From Cymbidium sinense (Eukaryota; Streptophyta; Magnoliopsida; Asparagales; Orchidaceae): a DNA stretch of 64,000 bases. The translations under genes were made by a program, and so were the position numbers. Every line of letters begins with the position of its first letter. The first letter of the stretch is position 1. Location: the NCBI GenBank assembly GCA_021442155.1, contig CM038221.1, forward strand, positions 29,975,906-30,039,905, given 5' to 3'. The notes beneath the pieces are model-generated. The model was not told where the DNA came from, made no database searches, and worked only from the letters and a program-made list of their open reading frames with translations. Below are positions 40,401-48,484 of the stretch, piece after piece.

Positions 40401-42500
40401 TGTATGGCACTAAGCTCCAATCAGAGAGCATTGGCATTTGGTTCCTCTCGAACTGCAAAACATAACTTTGCTCCATAAATTGGCCTGTCACCCCCGAGTA
40501 TAGAAAAAAAAATTTTCATTCCACACTCTTCCAAGGTGAAACAAACTTAAACTTAAGGGTGGTGATGCAGCTCACAACCAACTTTCATGAATCACACTTA
40601 AAAATTTCTATAAAAGCAAGCAACTAAGCTTCTGCCTGAATACCATTTCATTTTATAAAATATACAAATTATGTGAAACATCAAAGTCTTGTTTAAAAAG
40701 ACATTCAAGACAAGCCTCAAACTGAGCACACAAAAGGCACCTCAAGGTGGCATCCCAATAAAATTATGTAAAAAATATTTTATGCAATGTTATTTTATAT
40801 TAAATCATCCTATTGATATATATTATATTATATTATAATTATATTGAATATACCTAATACAACACTTTGAAAAAGTCAAAAGATCATTTAAGCATGAGAG
40901 ACTACTTAGTTGTGTTATTAATTTATCATTTCAAATTAATCATATTAAATTCAATGTTAACTAATATAGACAGTAGAAAAAAAAAGTATTTGATAAAAAG
41001 ATTTTGAAAAAATTCAATTAGACTTAATTAGTAGAGATAGAATTATTATATATGATGACTCTTTCGAATATGATGAAAGTGAGGGTGAGGTTATTGTGAA
41101 TCCTAATATTCATGACATCTTTAAATTTAAAGTGAATGCTTACCATGAAACTCATATCAAACATTCATTTTAGATTAACATATAATATTAAGAATTATGA
41201 TTTGTATTTATGATAATCAACTACAAAAATATATCAATGATTTGTCGTATTTATAAATTCTTTTTTATTTTATAATTTTTTTATTTTTTTTATTTTAATT
41301 TGAAACTTATGCCTCACCTCACAGAGATAAAATGCCTCAAATTCCAATTTTACCTTCTTAAACCACGATCAAAGTAGGCCTCCCTAACTCACATTGAGAT
41401 ATATTCAAATTTTCATAAATTTCACGTTGTGATAATTTGGTATCTAATTTTCCAAGATGACGTTGCATATATTTTGCATGAAAAGAAAATTAATCCTATC
41501 ACAAGACTCAATCTTAGGAGCATGCCGACAGCCCAACCAGTCAAAAAGTTGGAAAAAAAAAATAGAGGTGCGGTGGTGCAATAAAAGTGTTCAAGAAAGA
41601 TGTGTAAAACATTGTCTTTCTACAAAATGTGAAGAATACAACATCTTAGAGTATCAAAATAACTAAGATAAGACTATAATCACATTTGTACAAATACAAT
41701 AGAGGAATTAATTGTTTCACTGTGTGGAAGTAACAAATTCTCTTGGCTTTTTCCGGCAAAATGTAGTGAACCCAGAACTTATGGGTAGGGCATGCACAAA
41801 CCTCGAGTACCAGTAGACTGACAGACAACTGAAATTGGAAACAATGACCTTAACTTATTTTGTTATTCCCACTATCACATTTATTAACTTAAAAATAAAA
41901 TCTAAAAATTGTTAGATTTAATGCCATAGGTTCAGCTTCTCTACAAGTTCAGACTAGCTCATAAATCCATTCTAATGCCCCATGCTTATAACATGACAAT
42001 AACTTTGGTAATAAATTGCGCTCAACATTGCAACAGGTAAAATCTGTTCGTAGACAACTAGGGAATAGAGATTTCTTGGGATTCTTATAGGAGCTTTAAT
42101 CTATGCTTGGTTCATATGCCTAGTGAAAACAGTATGCAAGTTTGCAGAATACTTTTTCCTAAATCAGCAATAAGGCATGGATTCCTTTCTCAAAGAGGGA
42201 AGTTTCATGGCTGCCTGAATCACACACAGAAAATCACTTGACATCAGCCATTATCTCAACTTATTACTATGTTACATTTGAATTGCTGCATCGTTCCACA
42301 AAAGCAATAAAAAATTATAAAGCACGTGCATATATCAACCAAAAAAGCATGGTTACACCTATATAACTTATAGAAAAATCTTCTCAAAAAATTCTGTCAA
42401 TTTGTGCTGATAACAAAAAAGGATTAAGGTTTACATTGCAGTCTTCATCTTCGATGCCTATTGCTTCTGATTCATCATCATTTCCCCATTGAAGGTCCAT
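9702..42500 (-). CDS. RING + PHD zinc-finger protein (At4g10930/PHRF1-like), 3' end missing
   Basis: Nine coding exons were assembled by motif and splice-phase matching: 42435-42500, 39746-39833, 37069-37158, 36795-36844, 32086-32155, 31887-31996, 10631-10695, 10511-10563, 9702-10396. Order in the protein: an acidic N-terminus (MDLQWGNDDESEA); a C3HC4-type RING (RCGICFDIVIDR, LDCCDHW, FCFACID, LCPIC); a linker with NNTLSFPSYYI; a PHD finger (GCKIR, ACDSCDIW, YHAFCVGF, WLC); then an acidic, Ser-rich region with VSVADAGETAVVV. Plant relatives are nuclear proteins thought to act at chromatin or in ubiquitin transfer; nothing here tests that. About 429 codons are present, and relatives continue for hundreds more residues, presumably left of the window. 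Frame is broken by 1-2 base indels in exons 3, 4 and 10, with compensating ones around the exon 8/9 junction. Confidence 0.85.
10511..10563 (-). CDS. RING/PHD gene exon 9
   Basis: A 53-base exon after a 67-base intron (acceptor TTTATAG). It encodes VEEEHSSSLISANSSQK. The only workable donor is AAG followed by GCATGA, a GC-AG intron if real. Phase out is 0. Confidence 0.65.
10631..10695 (-). CDS. RING/PHD gene exon 8: second half of PHD finger
   Basis: The acceptor is TTAAAACAG. It opens with the final base of the split Trp and encodes YHAFCVGFNPEFTSENSWLC, then CQ and one base; the donor is GTAATT. It supplies the His-Cys pair and the penultimate Cys. The usual final C-P-R-C is here read C-Q-D-V across the next junction. 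A lost C in a CC run plus a lost GT at the start of exon 9 would explain that without changing frame. Confidence 0.88.
10975..11790 (-). repeat. Family A dispersed repeat, inverted copy, distal part
   Basis: Reverse complement of the terminal part of family A (compare 7010-8045 and 25560-26190): recurrent short motifs such as CTCCGATCGCAAAAC and TTCGACC, then CT-rich text. It is interrupted at about 11790 by the L1-like element and resumes near 16970. Confidence 0.5.
11790..16970 (+). mobile_element. L1-type LINE derivative with ORF1 remnant and poly(A) tail
   Basis: The 5' end carries a GC-richer leader (CCCTAAGCGGCTGCGCTCCC near 11805). At about 12455-12660 shifting frames give FGRPLQIQT, IPKEVWIGKNLDIPK and FALTARFTAPPL, resembling the part of plant L1 ORF1 next to its zinc knuckle. 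The 3' end has the usual layout of plant L1: GGGACCTTGTAACC, a T run, AATAAAAT and an A-rich tail to about 16970. Between 13200 and 16860 the sequence is T-rich. I could not find endonuclease or reverse-transcriptase motifs there, and the hydrophobic open frames (for example 14650-15042, 15477-15857) look like base-composition artefacts. Target duplication was not resolved. Confidence 0.6.
16970..19419 (-). repeat. Family A dispersed repeat, inverted copy, proximal part
   Basis: Continues the inverted family A copy on the other side of the LINE: CT-rich to 17400, then the reverse complement of the AT-rich body, with AATGAGGGTGAAAT near 19300 and the element start (GAATTTTTGAAGCCCATAA) at 19402-19420. 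Its orientation is opposite to the copies at 3664 and 21049. The bases between it and the next MITE (19420-19880) show no recognisable feature. Confidence 0.55.
19884..20162. mobile_element. PIF/Harbinger-like (Tourist) MITE
   Basis: A TAA trinucleotide flanks both sides (19881-19883 and 20163-20165). Ends are inverted: GGGTTTGTTTGGGGTAG at the left against TGATGTGTTTGGGGGTAG from the right. Length 279 bases, no coding. It shares the internal motif TGTGATGTATTTTT with the MITE at 52725-52960, so the two are likely one family. 20166-21048 beyond it is AT-rich intron without recognisable features. Confidence 0.75.
21049..26190 (+). repeat. Family A dispersed repeat, copy 2
   Basis: The longest copy. 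It opens TGTGGGCACCGAAAATTCAC, has AGATTTTGCCCTCATTTTG near 21156, a long AT-rich body with TTGAATGAAT-like repeats, the TTTTGGCACAC / GA-rich hinge near 24840-25110, and the GCAAA / TCGATC-rich end. It lies in the 21 kb intron. No frame with known TE domains is seen. The frames at 24882-25578 are within the GA- and GC-richer hinge and are not supported as genes. Confidence 0.6.
25431..25462. repeat. (GA)n microsatellite
   Basis: About 15 GA units within family A copy 2. Confidence 0.9.
26191..27109. other. AT-rich intron sequence, no feature
   Basis: AT-rich text with many ATATAT and TTAATT words. No coding, repeat edges or splice-linked exon was recognised. Confidence 0.5.
27110..27430. 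other. Unidentified segment of balanced base composition
   Basis: Stands out from the AT-rich intron by its higher GC content. The plus strand reads GYPDVEEGFPIIGEEFPKFG before a frame change, and the minus strand has a 64-codon frame at 27163-27357. A retrotransposon coding fragment or an old gene fragment are both possible; no family is recognised. Confidence 0.3.
27904..28199. repeat. 148 bp tandem duplication
   Basis: ATTAACAGACTTTCTATG starts at 27904 and again at 28052. The two copies differ at only a few positions (for example TCTTATC against TCTTTTC), so the duplication is young relative to the surrounding repeats. Confidence 0.92.
28310..28543 (-). pseudogene. LINE (RTE-type) reverse transcriptase fragment
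   Basis: A minus-strand frame ends with NNFHIIFIDFGKASDMKYHEN, close to the plant RTE motif HMVFIDLEKAYDxVPRE that carries the first catalytic Asp. VQLYVGKIRNECDYAKAINEK before it matches the QFGFxxGRSTTxAI segment loosely. Only this part remains. Confidence 0.5.
28629..28668. repeat. (AT)n microsatellite
   Basis: Uninterrupted run of about 20 AT units. From here to about 29850 the intron is AT-rich with no recognised feature. Confidence 0.95.
29850..29970 (+). mobile_element. tRNA-derived SINE fragment
   Basis: TTAGTCTGGTTGATGGG resembles an RNA polymerase III A box and GGTTTGAATCCC, 42 bases later, a B box. The flanking text up to about 31370 has no further recognised feature beyond a short CA run near 30985. 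No target duplication was found, so the edges are approximate. Confidence 0.45.
31372..31415. repeat. (GA)n microsatellite
   Basis: About 22 uninterrupted AG units in the large intron, some 470 bases from exon 7. Confidence 0.95.
31887..31996 (-). CDS. RING/PHD gene exon 7: first half of PHD finger
   Basis: The acceptor is TTATCTGCAG; it encodes AVKCLENNGCKIRSG, an acidic stretch, then TSIACDSCDI and two bases of a Trp codon; the donor is GTACAA. It contributes the first two Cys pairs of the PHD finger without any indel. The intron that follows runs about 21.2 kb to exon 8, where the Trp codon and YHAFC continue. Confidence 0.9.
32086..32155 (-). CDS. RING/PHD gene exon 6: linker before PHD
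   Basis: The acceptor is TAATGCAG; it encodes NEDWCFQGKNNTLSFPSYYI followed by SED, with donor GTAATC. The DWC and LSFPSYYI motifs are typical of the spacer between RING and PHD in this plant family. It opens in phase 2 and ends in phase 0. An 89-base intron separates it from exon 7. Confidence 0.85.
32715..32900. mobile_element. MITE fragment related to 36113-36550
   Basis: GGTTGTTTAATTTG at the left and the internal words TTGTATTTGGAATGCAA and GGCATTAAGCCCAATTT resemble parts of the MITE at 36113-36550. The right end is lost against the CCA-rich tract. Confidence 0.35.
32925..33345. repeat. CCA/CCACCAT-rich low-complexity tract
   Basis: Long imperfect ACC/CCA repeat. The open frame at 32912-33169 is Thr, Pro and His only, as the repeat dictates, so it is not called a gene. 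It lies in the intron between exons 5 and 6. Confidence 0.85.
33370..34615 (+). mobile_element. RTE-type LINE 3' portion, decayed, with (GTT)n tail
   Basis: Plus-strand frames give FPISVGLQVF, VMDVLTRHLQEDV, LANDILLVDKT (corresponding to the FADD region), YMKCSFNYKIFS, GDQVIKKSERFRYLGP and later RENRFRCFDHIKR. This is the order in plant RTE reverse transcriptases. It ends in a GTTGTTGTTGTTG microsatellite near 34597-34610, as RTE elements characteristically do. A MITE interrupts it at 33975-34266. Stops and frameshifts show it is inactive. Confidence 0.8.
33975..34266. mobile_element. PIF/Harbinger-like MITE nested in RTE LINE
   Basis: TAA flanks both ends (33972-33974, 34267-34269). Ends are GGATGCGTTTGG and CCAAACAAGCCC, imperfect inverses. 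Removing it restores a continuous LINE text (TTTTACACTAATAGACAAAA), which confirms the edges. Length 292 bases; non-coding. Confidence 0.85.
34620..36100. other. Intron sequence, no feature
   Basis: AT-rich. The minus frame at 35325-35564 was tested as an exon of the surrounding gene. It lacks fitting splice sites and motifs. Confidence 0.5.
36113..36550. mobile_element. Tourist-like MITE
   Basis: The left end GGGGCTGTTTGGTTTGG is the inverse of the right end (CAACCAAACAGCTCC, read GGAGCTGTTTGGTTG). Length 438 bases. The flanks TTA and TCG do not match, so the target duplication has decayed or the edges are off by a few bases. It sits about 245 bases downstream of exon 5 in the intron. Confidence 0.65.
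36795..36844 (-). CDS. RING/PHD gene exon 5: linker after RING
   Basis: A 50-base exon reading VYDTIRSIGLEEHPIS and leaving two bases of an Arg codon; the donor is GTGAGC. In relatives a VPVYDT-type motif follows the RING, which is why this short segment was accepted. The acceptor (AATCAAG) is weak. Phase in 0, out 2, consistent with both neighbours. Confidence 0.65.
37069..37158 (-). CDS. RING/PHD gene exon 4: second half of RING finger
   Basis: The acceptor is AACACAG and the donor GTAAGT. It opens in phase 2, completing the split Trp, and reads FCFACIDN, then a shifted frame giving NLCPICK, then another giving NEFQLITCLP. It holds the last two Cys pairs of the RING. Two indels are visible: two bases short within 37122-37136 and one extra base in the six-T run at 37097-37102. 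Together they leave the end in phase 0. Confidence 0.85.
37159..39745. other. Intron 3 of the RING/PHD gene
   Basis: AT-rich sequence separating the two RING exons. A 20-base AT run lies near 37595. Open frames at 38287-38511 and 39199-39456 have no recognisable domain, and no coding motif of the family was found. Confidence 0.45.
39746..39833 (-). CDS. RING/PHD gene exon 3: first half of RING finger
   Basis: The acceptor is TATGCAG. It encodes INSVFEQERCGICFDIVIDR and then, one frame over, GVLDCCDH plus the first two bases of a Trp codon; the donor is GTATGT. It supplies the first Cys pair and the central Cys and His of the RING. Frame is lost at 39771-39780, where CTGTCTGTC carries two bases more than continuous coding allows. 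End phase is 2. Confidence 0.85.
39834..42434. other. Intron 2 of the RING/PHD gene
   Basis: AT-rich. 40780-41340 is especially A/T-dense. No TE ends or further exons were recognised. Confidence 0.45.
42435..42500 (-). CDS. RING/PHD gene exon 2: start codon and acidic N-terminus
   Basis: A polypyrimidine tract and TTGGCAG acceptor precede the ATG by four bases. The 22 codons begin MDLQWGNDDESEA and are strongly acidic. The donor is AAT followed by GTAAAC, ending in phase 0, which matches the next exon. The plus-strand frame at 42635-42937 is unrelated intron sequence. Confidence 0.75.
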
Positions 42501-43082
42501 GCTGCTGCCAAAAAAAAAAAAAAAAAGAATAAAAAAAGTAAAATTAATAAAGCACAAATTGAAAAGTATGAATGTTTATGTAGATCAGTAGGGCAAACAA
42601 ACTTATCCACGTAAGCAACAGGAGAACAAATTATATGCACGGTGAGAAGCAAAAATCTAAATTAAGGAAAGCCCCGCAAACCACTGAGATTACTTCAAAT
42701 GGACGATGCAAAAGGTTTTCAAGGATCTACGGACCAGTGGTTGGAAAATTTTATTTCTCGAAGGTCACAAGTTCTAACCATAAAATTTGTGGTTTATCAC
42801 TCGGCATTCCAAAAAATAAAAAAATGCCAGTCATTTCTTTGGCATCAAATGTTGTAGATAAAAGCGCTTTCCACTCCGTGTGTTCAGAAACTATAAGCTT
42901 TATTCCCAAATTTGATAAGAATGACAAGACGAGGTAAAATTAAACTAGGTAATTAATGAACATATTCACTACAAAAGTTCCACTTATGGTGTTTTTGGCT
43001 CGTTAGGGTTTCGACCGCCGTGAATAGATTACACATGACGACGGCGAAAGTGAAGAGGCATGGTAAAAGATAGAAGTATTAC

Positions 43083-43230
43083 CTGAGACGGAGGAAACCT
43101 TCAGGGATTGGAGGAAGAGCAAAGCTACTCTGCGCAATTAAAATCCACCTCTGTGGATCGAGTACTTCGCAGGAACTCCGCCCAGAGTATTCGAAATGGA
43201 TGGCGAGAACGGGGAAGCAACGGGGACGAA
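43083..43230 (-). other. Untranslated first exon of the RING/PHD gene (putative)
   Basis: Read on the minus strand this GC-richer stretch has no ATG and ends in CTCAG followed by GTAATA, a good donor. The next acceptor (TTTTTTGGCAG near 42505) lies just before the start codon at 42500, giving an intron of about 580 bases. The upstream edge is approximate because the transcription start is not visible. Confidence 0.5.
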
Positions 43231-43493
43231 AGGCCTAAGTCGATATTTCTATGAGGATTGTTTGAATACGCGGCGTTCATTGCAATTCCAGGACGAGAAC
43301 CTGCAAGTGAACTCCGTATGAACTTAGAGCTTTTGGGTATTTTAATAAGAGGGTTGCAAAGGAGTCATGGCTGTTAATATCGAATCGGAGCCGGTTCATT
43401 AAAATCGCCCGATTCATACTAAAAATAATACTAACCTTAGATTTTGGATCCAAGGATTGGGATTCCTCTGCAGTTTTTAAAAAACCAAAAAAT

Positions 43494-43755
43494 CTATAAA
43501 TCGAGTTGCAAACAGTGTTCCCATAATTCCGGATCGAAACCCCTTGCAGGTCGCGGCCTCCCTTGCTCTCGATCTTTTCCATTCTCCATTCTCCATTCTC
43601 CATTCTCCATTCGTCGCTGCCAGCTACTCTTCACAGTTCGTTGCCATTGCTTCACCGAATCGTCACTGGACCTTCGCCGGTTCACAGTTGCTGTTTCACC
43701 GCAGTTGCTGCTTTGCCGATTCACTGCCGCAGCTACGTTCCTCAAATTATTTGAG
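43494..43755 (+). other. Possible divergent promoter and 5' exon
   Basis: CTATAAA at 43494-43500 is followed about 30 bases on by a C/T-rich transcribed-looking segment with a minisatellite (CATTCTC repeated near 43580-43610). It ends in TTTGAG followed by GTAAGT at 43756, a strong plus-strand donor. This fits an untranslated exon head-to-head with the RING/PHD gene. No downstream plus-strand coding exon was found up to 48180, so the gene is unproven. Confidence 0.3.
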
Positions 43756-43759
43756 GTAA

Positions 43760-46700
43760 GTTAGAAAGTATCTTATTATCTTGCTGGTTTGCAACTGCAC
43801 AGCATGTAGATTCTCTGAAATTATGGTTGGAGAATTTCCAATTTTTTATTTTCTTTTAATTGAATGATCTTATGATTCTATGATTTAACATTACTATTTC
43901 CGGTCCCAAAGTCTGGATGCAAAAAATGGAGGGTTACTTTAGATAGTTGACGACCAGCGTAAAATTTGTCGAAATAATCATGATCTTATCATTCTATTGA
44001 AAAAAAAAATCTTTAGGAATAAAATGTTAGTTATTTAATATTGCTTATGGCAACAAAATAAAAGGTTAGTCCTTTAATATTAAAGTTGTTGAACTTTTTA
44101 ACAGTTGAGGGTACTATTTTTCAATTTTATTTATTTATTTGTTATATATTACATCATTATTACATCATTTTAATATTATTTGAATAAATTTATTATTTAT
44201 TACGTCATCATATTCAAGTGTTGGGATCGTGACCAACATCTACTTCTTCCCGTTCATTAGCGGATCCGGTTTTCACAATCTTACAAAAGAGCTGAATTTG
44301 AGTTTGATTAAAATAATTGAATTTAAGCTCGAGTACGAGATTAGCTTAATTTTATGAATTTGAGCTCGCTCCTCATTTAAGTACGAAAAGTAAAATAAAT
44401 ATGATTCAAATAATTATCATAATAAAATTGATAAAAAATTTATGAAATTAATAGTAAAATAATACTAAACTACTTGAAATAAGAGAATGAGATATAATTT
44501 TTAATTTTTTTAATAAATATATATTTAAACTATTAAATTTTAATATATTTTATATTAATATTTATTAAAAGAGATATTTCGTGAACTAATAAGTCGAGTT
44601 AAGACTGACTTGAGCTTAACTTGTTAGCTCATCAAGCTCGGCTCACACCTCTAATCATTTATATATCTAAATTCAATGATATATATATCTATTTATCTAT
44701 ATATTTTTATATTTAAAAATTATTTTTTTAATTTTTTAAATAAATATTTTTTAGGTGATATTAAAAATTGAGGTGTTATATTTTAAATAACAAAAAATAA
44801 ACTTGCTTTTAAAATAACAATATAAAAAAATTAAAAATGGTTCCCTCTTTGAACAATGTTATAAACACTCTAGTAAGTTTGAAATTGTTCACTCTTTGAA
44901 AAAAAATCATCCAACTAATGGTGTAACTATGTGTTGATTGAATTGCCATATGTTCTTCTATAGCTTCCCCTTCTCCATTGAGCTCTTTCCTACCTACCTC
45001 GACGAGTTCATCAAAGCATTCACCAACCAATTTTAATGGAGAAACAATATGGCTTGCAATGAGGAATCAAGTCAAGGTTATTGATAGTGATTTTTTAAAA
45101 GTACTTATAATGAATCAAATATATTGTTATTTCATATTAAAATATAAATAAAATCATAAATAGATGTAATTCTAAATGACCTATAAAATTTTATGATATG
45201 TGTCATAGTTTAGATAAAAAGGTACATAACAAAGCAAGGTAATAGTCTCAATGACATAATCATATTATGCATTATAAAGCAATATTTAGCTGAATTTCAT
45301 CCTAAAATGTACATAACAAAGCAAGGTAATAGTCTCAATGACAAGGTAGCCAAATGTGACGAAATAAAAAGGTGATGAGTTCATGCTTATTGAACTTCTA
45401 AGCATCAACATCTTAGGGGCGCAAAAGTGAGGTTAATAAAAGCATGTTTATCTTATGGCCAGTCGCAGAATGGTGATCGATATGAAGACCACTAGGTTGC
45501 TCATCCAATTATGCAAATGGAGCTTTCTTCATAACCAAGATGTCAATAGGAGATGATAAAGAGTAAAACATCCTCAATAACATTGTATCAAAACTTGCAA
45601 TTCGGAACAGTGTGGTGCCAAATCATTTGATCATCAAAAGTATCCAACATAGTATTGTAACAAATGAGGCATGTCTCCTCGCCACGGGGCATTGGGGATC
45701 ATCATTCTATACTTGAGGATAGCTCAATACCCAACATGCATTATTAACATCCATATGATGTCAAGTCATAATGCAATGTAAATAAGATGGCCAAAAGGAG
45801 GCAAAGTAAGTCAAATAATTTGCTTTATATGCAAGATAGATGGGCATTGACTATATAAGTATAATATGTATAAAATGTGATATCAACCTATTTCTAAGCT
45901 ACAATGCTATCTTATTTGAAGGATTTAAGTAGAAGAATTCATTAGTATTTTTTTTAAATTATTCTTTTAAAATATTTCCAAAAGAACCTGACATATGTAT
46001 CCATAAATAAATTATTGTGTGTACATCAAAAATTTGTAATAATAAAGAATGTAGTAAATATCTATATAAATTTTAAAAAAAAAGTATTAAATAGAGGACA
46101 TGCAAGATAACATAATAAATATCATAGAGCCTTATCTCTATGAAACTTTTAGCCTACATTCCAAGTGTATAAATCTATGGGTTTGAGTCACTTAACTTGG
46201 ATAAACCCCCACCACCAATTTATAACTAAGCTCCTGCTCTTAAAATATTACGTTAATAAAAAAAGTTTAACCTTAGATTTTATCAACTAATTACTAGAGC
46301 ATACACTAATAATTTGAAAGAGAGACAACCCTATTCCTTGGCCTCCACTATGCCAAGGGCACTAATTAAGTGTAAGTCTCGCTGGGTGTGGTGAATTTGA
46401 TTCGACTGGTCGAACTCTACTTCAATCGATTCCGAATGATCTATTTATATATGTATTTTAAGTCAAAATCAAGTCAAAGTAGGTTGAGTAAAAGCGTCAA
46501 TTTTTCTTAGTCAATTTTGAGTCAAATTCGAGTTGGCGGGTCAAAATCATTTCGGTTTGTGTTAACCCGACTAAAATCAAACCGGTCAATTTCTTCAACT
46601 CGACTGAAATTATTGGTCAACCAGATTTTTTGAGTCGGTTCATCGTAGATATCGGGTTGACACCTAGTCAAAGGCATAATTTAGCTGCATAATTCTGTGA

Positions 46701-48180
46701 CTTGAACCCACCATGCATTCCATCCTGTGTGACTCAACTCTACCAGCCATGTGTGACTCAACCACATTAGGCCTACTCTTCACCAAATTTAGGGATTGCA
46801 TTTATTTGTATAATCACTCATATAGCCAACAATCACCTCCACACCATGTCATGGTCTAGATTAGAACATATAATTTGTTATGATATTAGTTTTTAGCTAA
46901 ATGCGCTACCACTTATCCTATAAACATTAAGGTGAAGACTTCACTCTACCCTTTATCAACTAAGCAGTAAAATATGCATTTTTTTTAATGAGGTTGTACC
47001 CCATTTTTAGAGATTTTTATGGCACAAATACTATTACATGCAACATTATGTTGTAACTGCTTGTTGTGCAATGTATAATATTATAAGATCATAATCTATA
47101 TCAGATAGATTATTTAAATGTATGAAAATGAAAATTTTATTCTTTGATATAAAAGAGTCTACTTGGTGTATCCTGTATGAAATTCAATCTCTATCTAGCA
47201 TTATACTACTCTTTCGTGATCATATTATAAGAGAACTACACATAATTAAATTTAGTTAATAATTATTTTATTTTATTTATGTAGATGTTGATAATTCTCA
47301 AATTATTATAATAATATAATATGAGACTTTTTTATATTGATTTTATGAAAGATTGTATATTTATTTTTTAATTTAATTAATGATTATTTTATTTATTTGT
47401 ATTATTAAATATATTAATTTATTGAAAATTAGTTTAAATTTTATAGTAATAGTAATTTTTTTAGCTCAATCTTATTTTAGAGTGTAATGATCAATCTTAT
47501 CATTCTATTTTTTTAATTTAAATTAAAAAAAATGATAAAATCACTTGAAATCACCGAGACCACTTTAAAATTTATATTGCTTATACTTTAACTCAAATTT
47601 AATATCAAAAATAAATTCTTAAATTTAATTTATACTCATTCAAATAATTACAAAATATTTTAAATACATTTATTTATTTTATATTAAATTTTTTTTACAC
47701 TGAATTTTTTTTTTTTTACCGAACCAAGCAACCTCTTAGCCAAATTGCTATGCTACTTGCTATTCGGCATCACTTACCATGCCCCCCAAACACAATCAAG
47801 AGGCAAATATTACCTGATTTCCACTGCACATGTCCGCATGCAATAACAGTCTTTTTTCTTTTCCTGTTCTAAACCGCGAAGAGGCAAAATTTTAATTTCT
47901 AATTATTTTAAATGACTGATTAACCCTCCATTATTGTTTTAGACCAATCCAATGAAAAGAAAATTATTCAAAATGAATAAATATTTACGTAAAAAATATT
48001 ATGATTAAAATTTCGATCCGAATAAATCTTGCAATTATTAAATTTATTTTACAAAAATACAATACATAATTAATATTATATTTTTTAATAAAAATCATTA
48101 ACAAAATTTTTTTATCAGAATAACTTATTAAATTTAATAATAATAATCTAATAATTGCAGAGAGCGCGATTTTTTTTTTA
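43760..48180. other. AT-rich intergenic DNA with hAT-like pieces
   Basis: 44290-44655 carries GAGCTCGAGT-type palindromic words and ends TCGGCTCACACCTC, like non-autonomous hAT ends. 45380-45840 has denser GC, and its minus strand reads PRGEETCLICYNTM and MIWHHTVPNC, possibly a transposon-protein remnant that I cannot name. The rest is A/T-rich and empty. Confidence 0.4.
46387..46672. mobile_element. hAT-like non-autonomous element (putative)
   Basis: The left end is CTGGGTGTGGTGAATTTG; the right end read inward is CTAGGTGTCAACCCGATA, matching the CAGGGGTGTCAACCCG style of plant hAT ends. The interior is rich in GTCAA and GACTCG words. No 8-base target duplication was recognised. Confidence 0.4.
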
Positions 48181-48484
48181 TTTGCATTACAATCCAGACA
48201 TTACATTAGCAACAAAAAAACTATAAAGCAAATAAAAGACTTTCAATAGTAAGAACTTTTTGCTTTGCATCATGCCCACATTAGTTAGCACGGAACAGTT
48301 AGGAAGACCAAAGGAGAATAAAAATAAAAACGGAGACACGATTAAAGGAAAAATAAATAAAAAGAAGCCAAGCAGCTCCGGTCCGAGGGGGAGCTCCCCC
48401 TCACCCTTTCTTTTCCTACAAAATAAAGCACGATATGGATTATAGATATAATAATCCGAAACATAACGGATATCGGCCGCGGGA

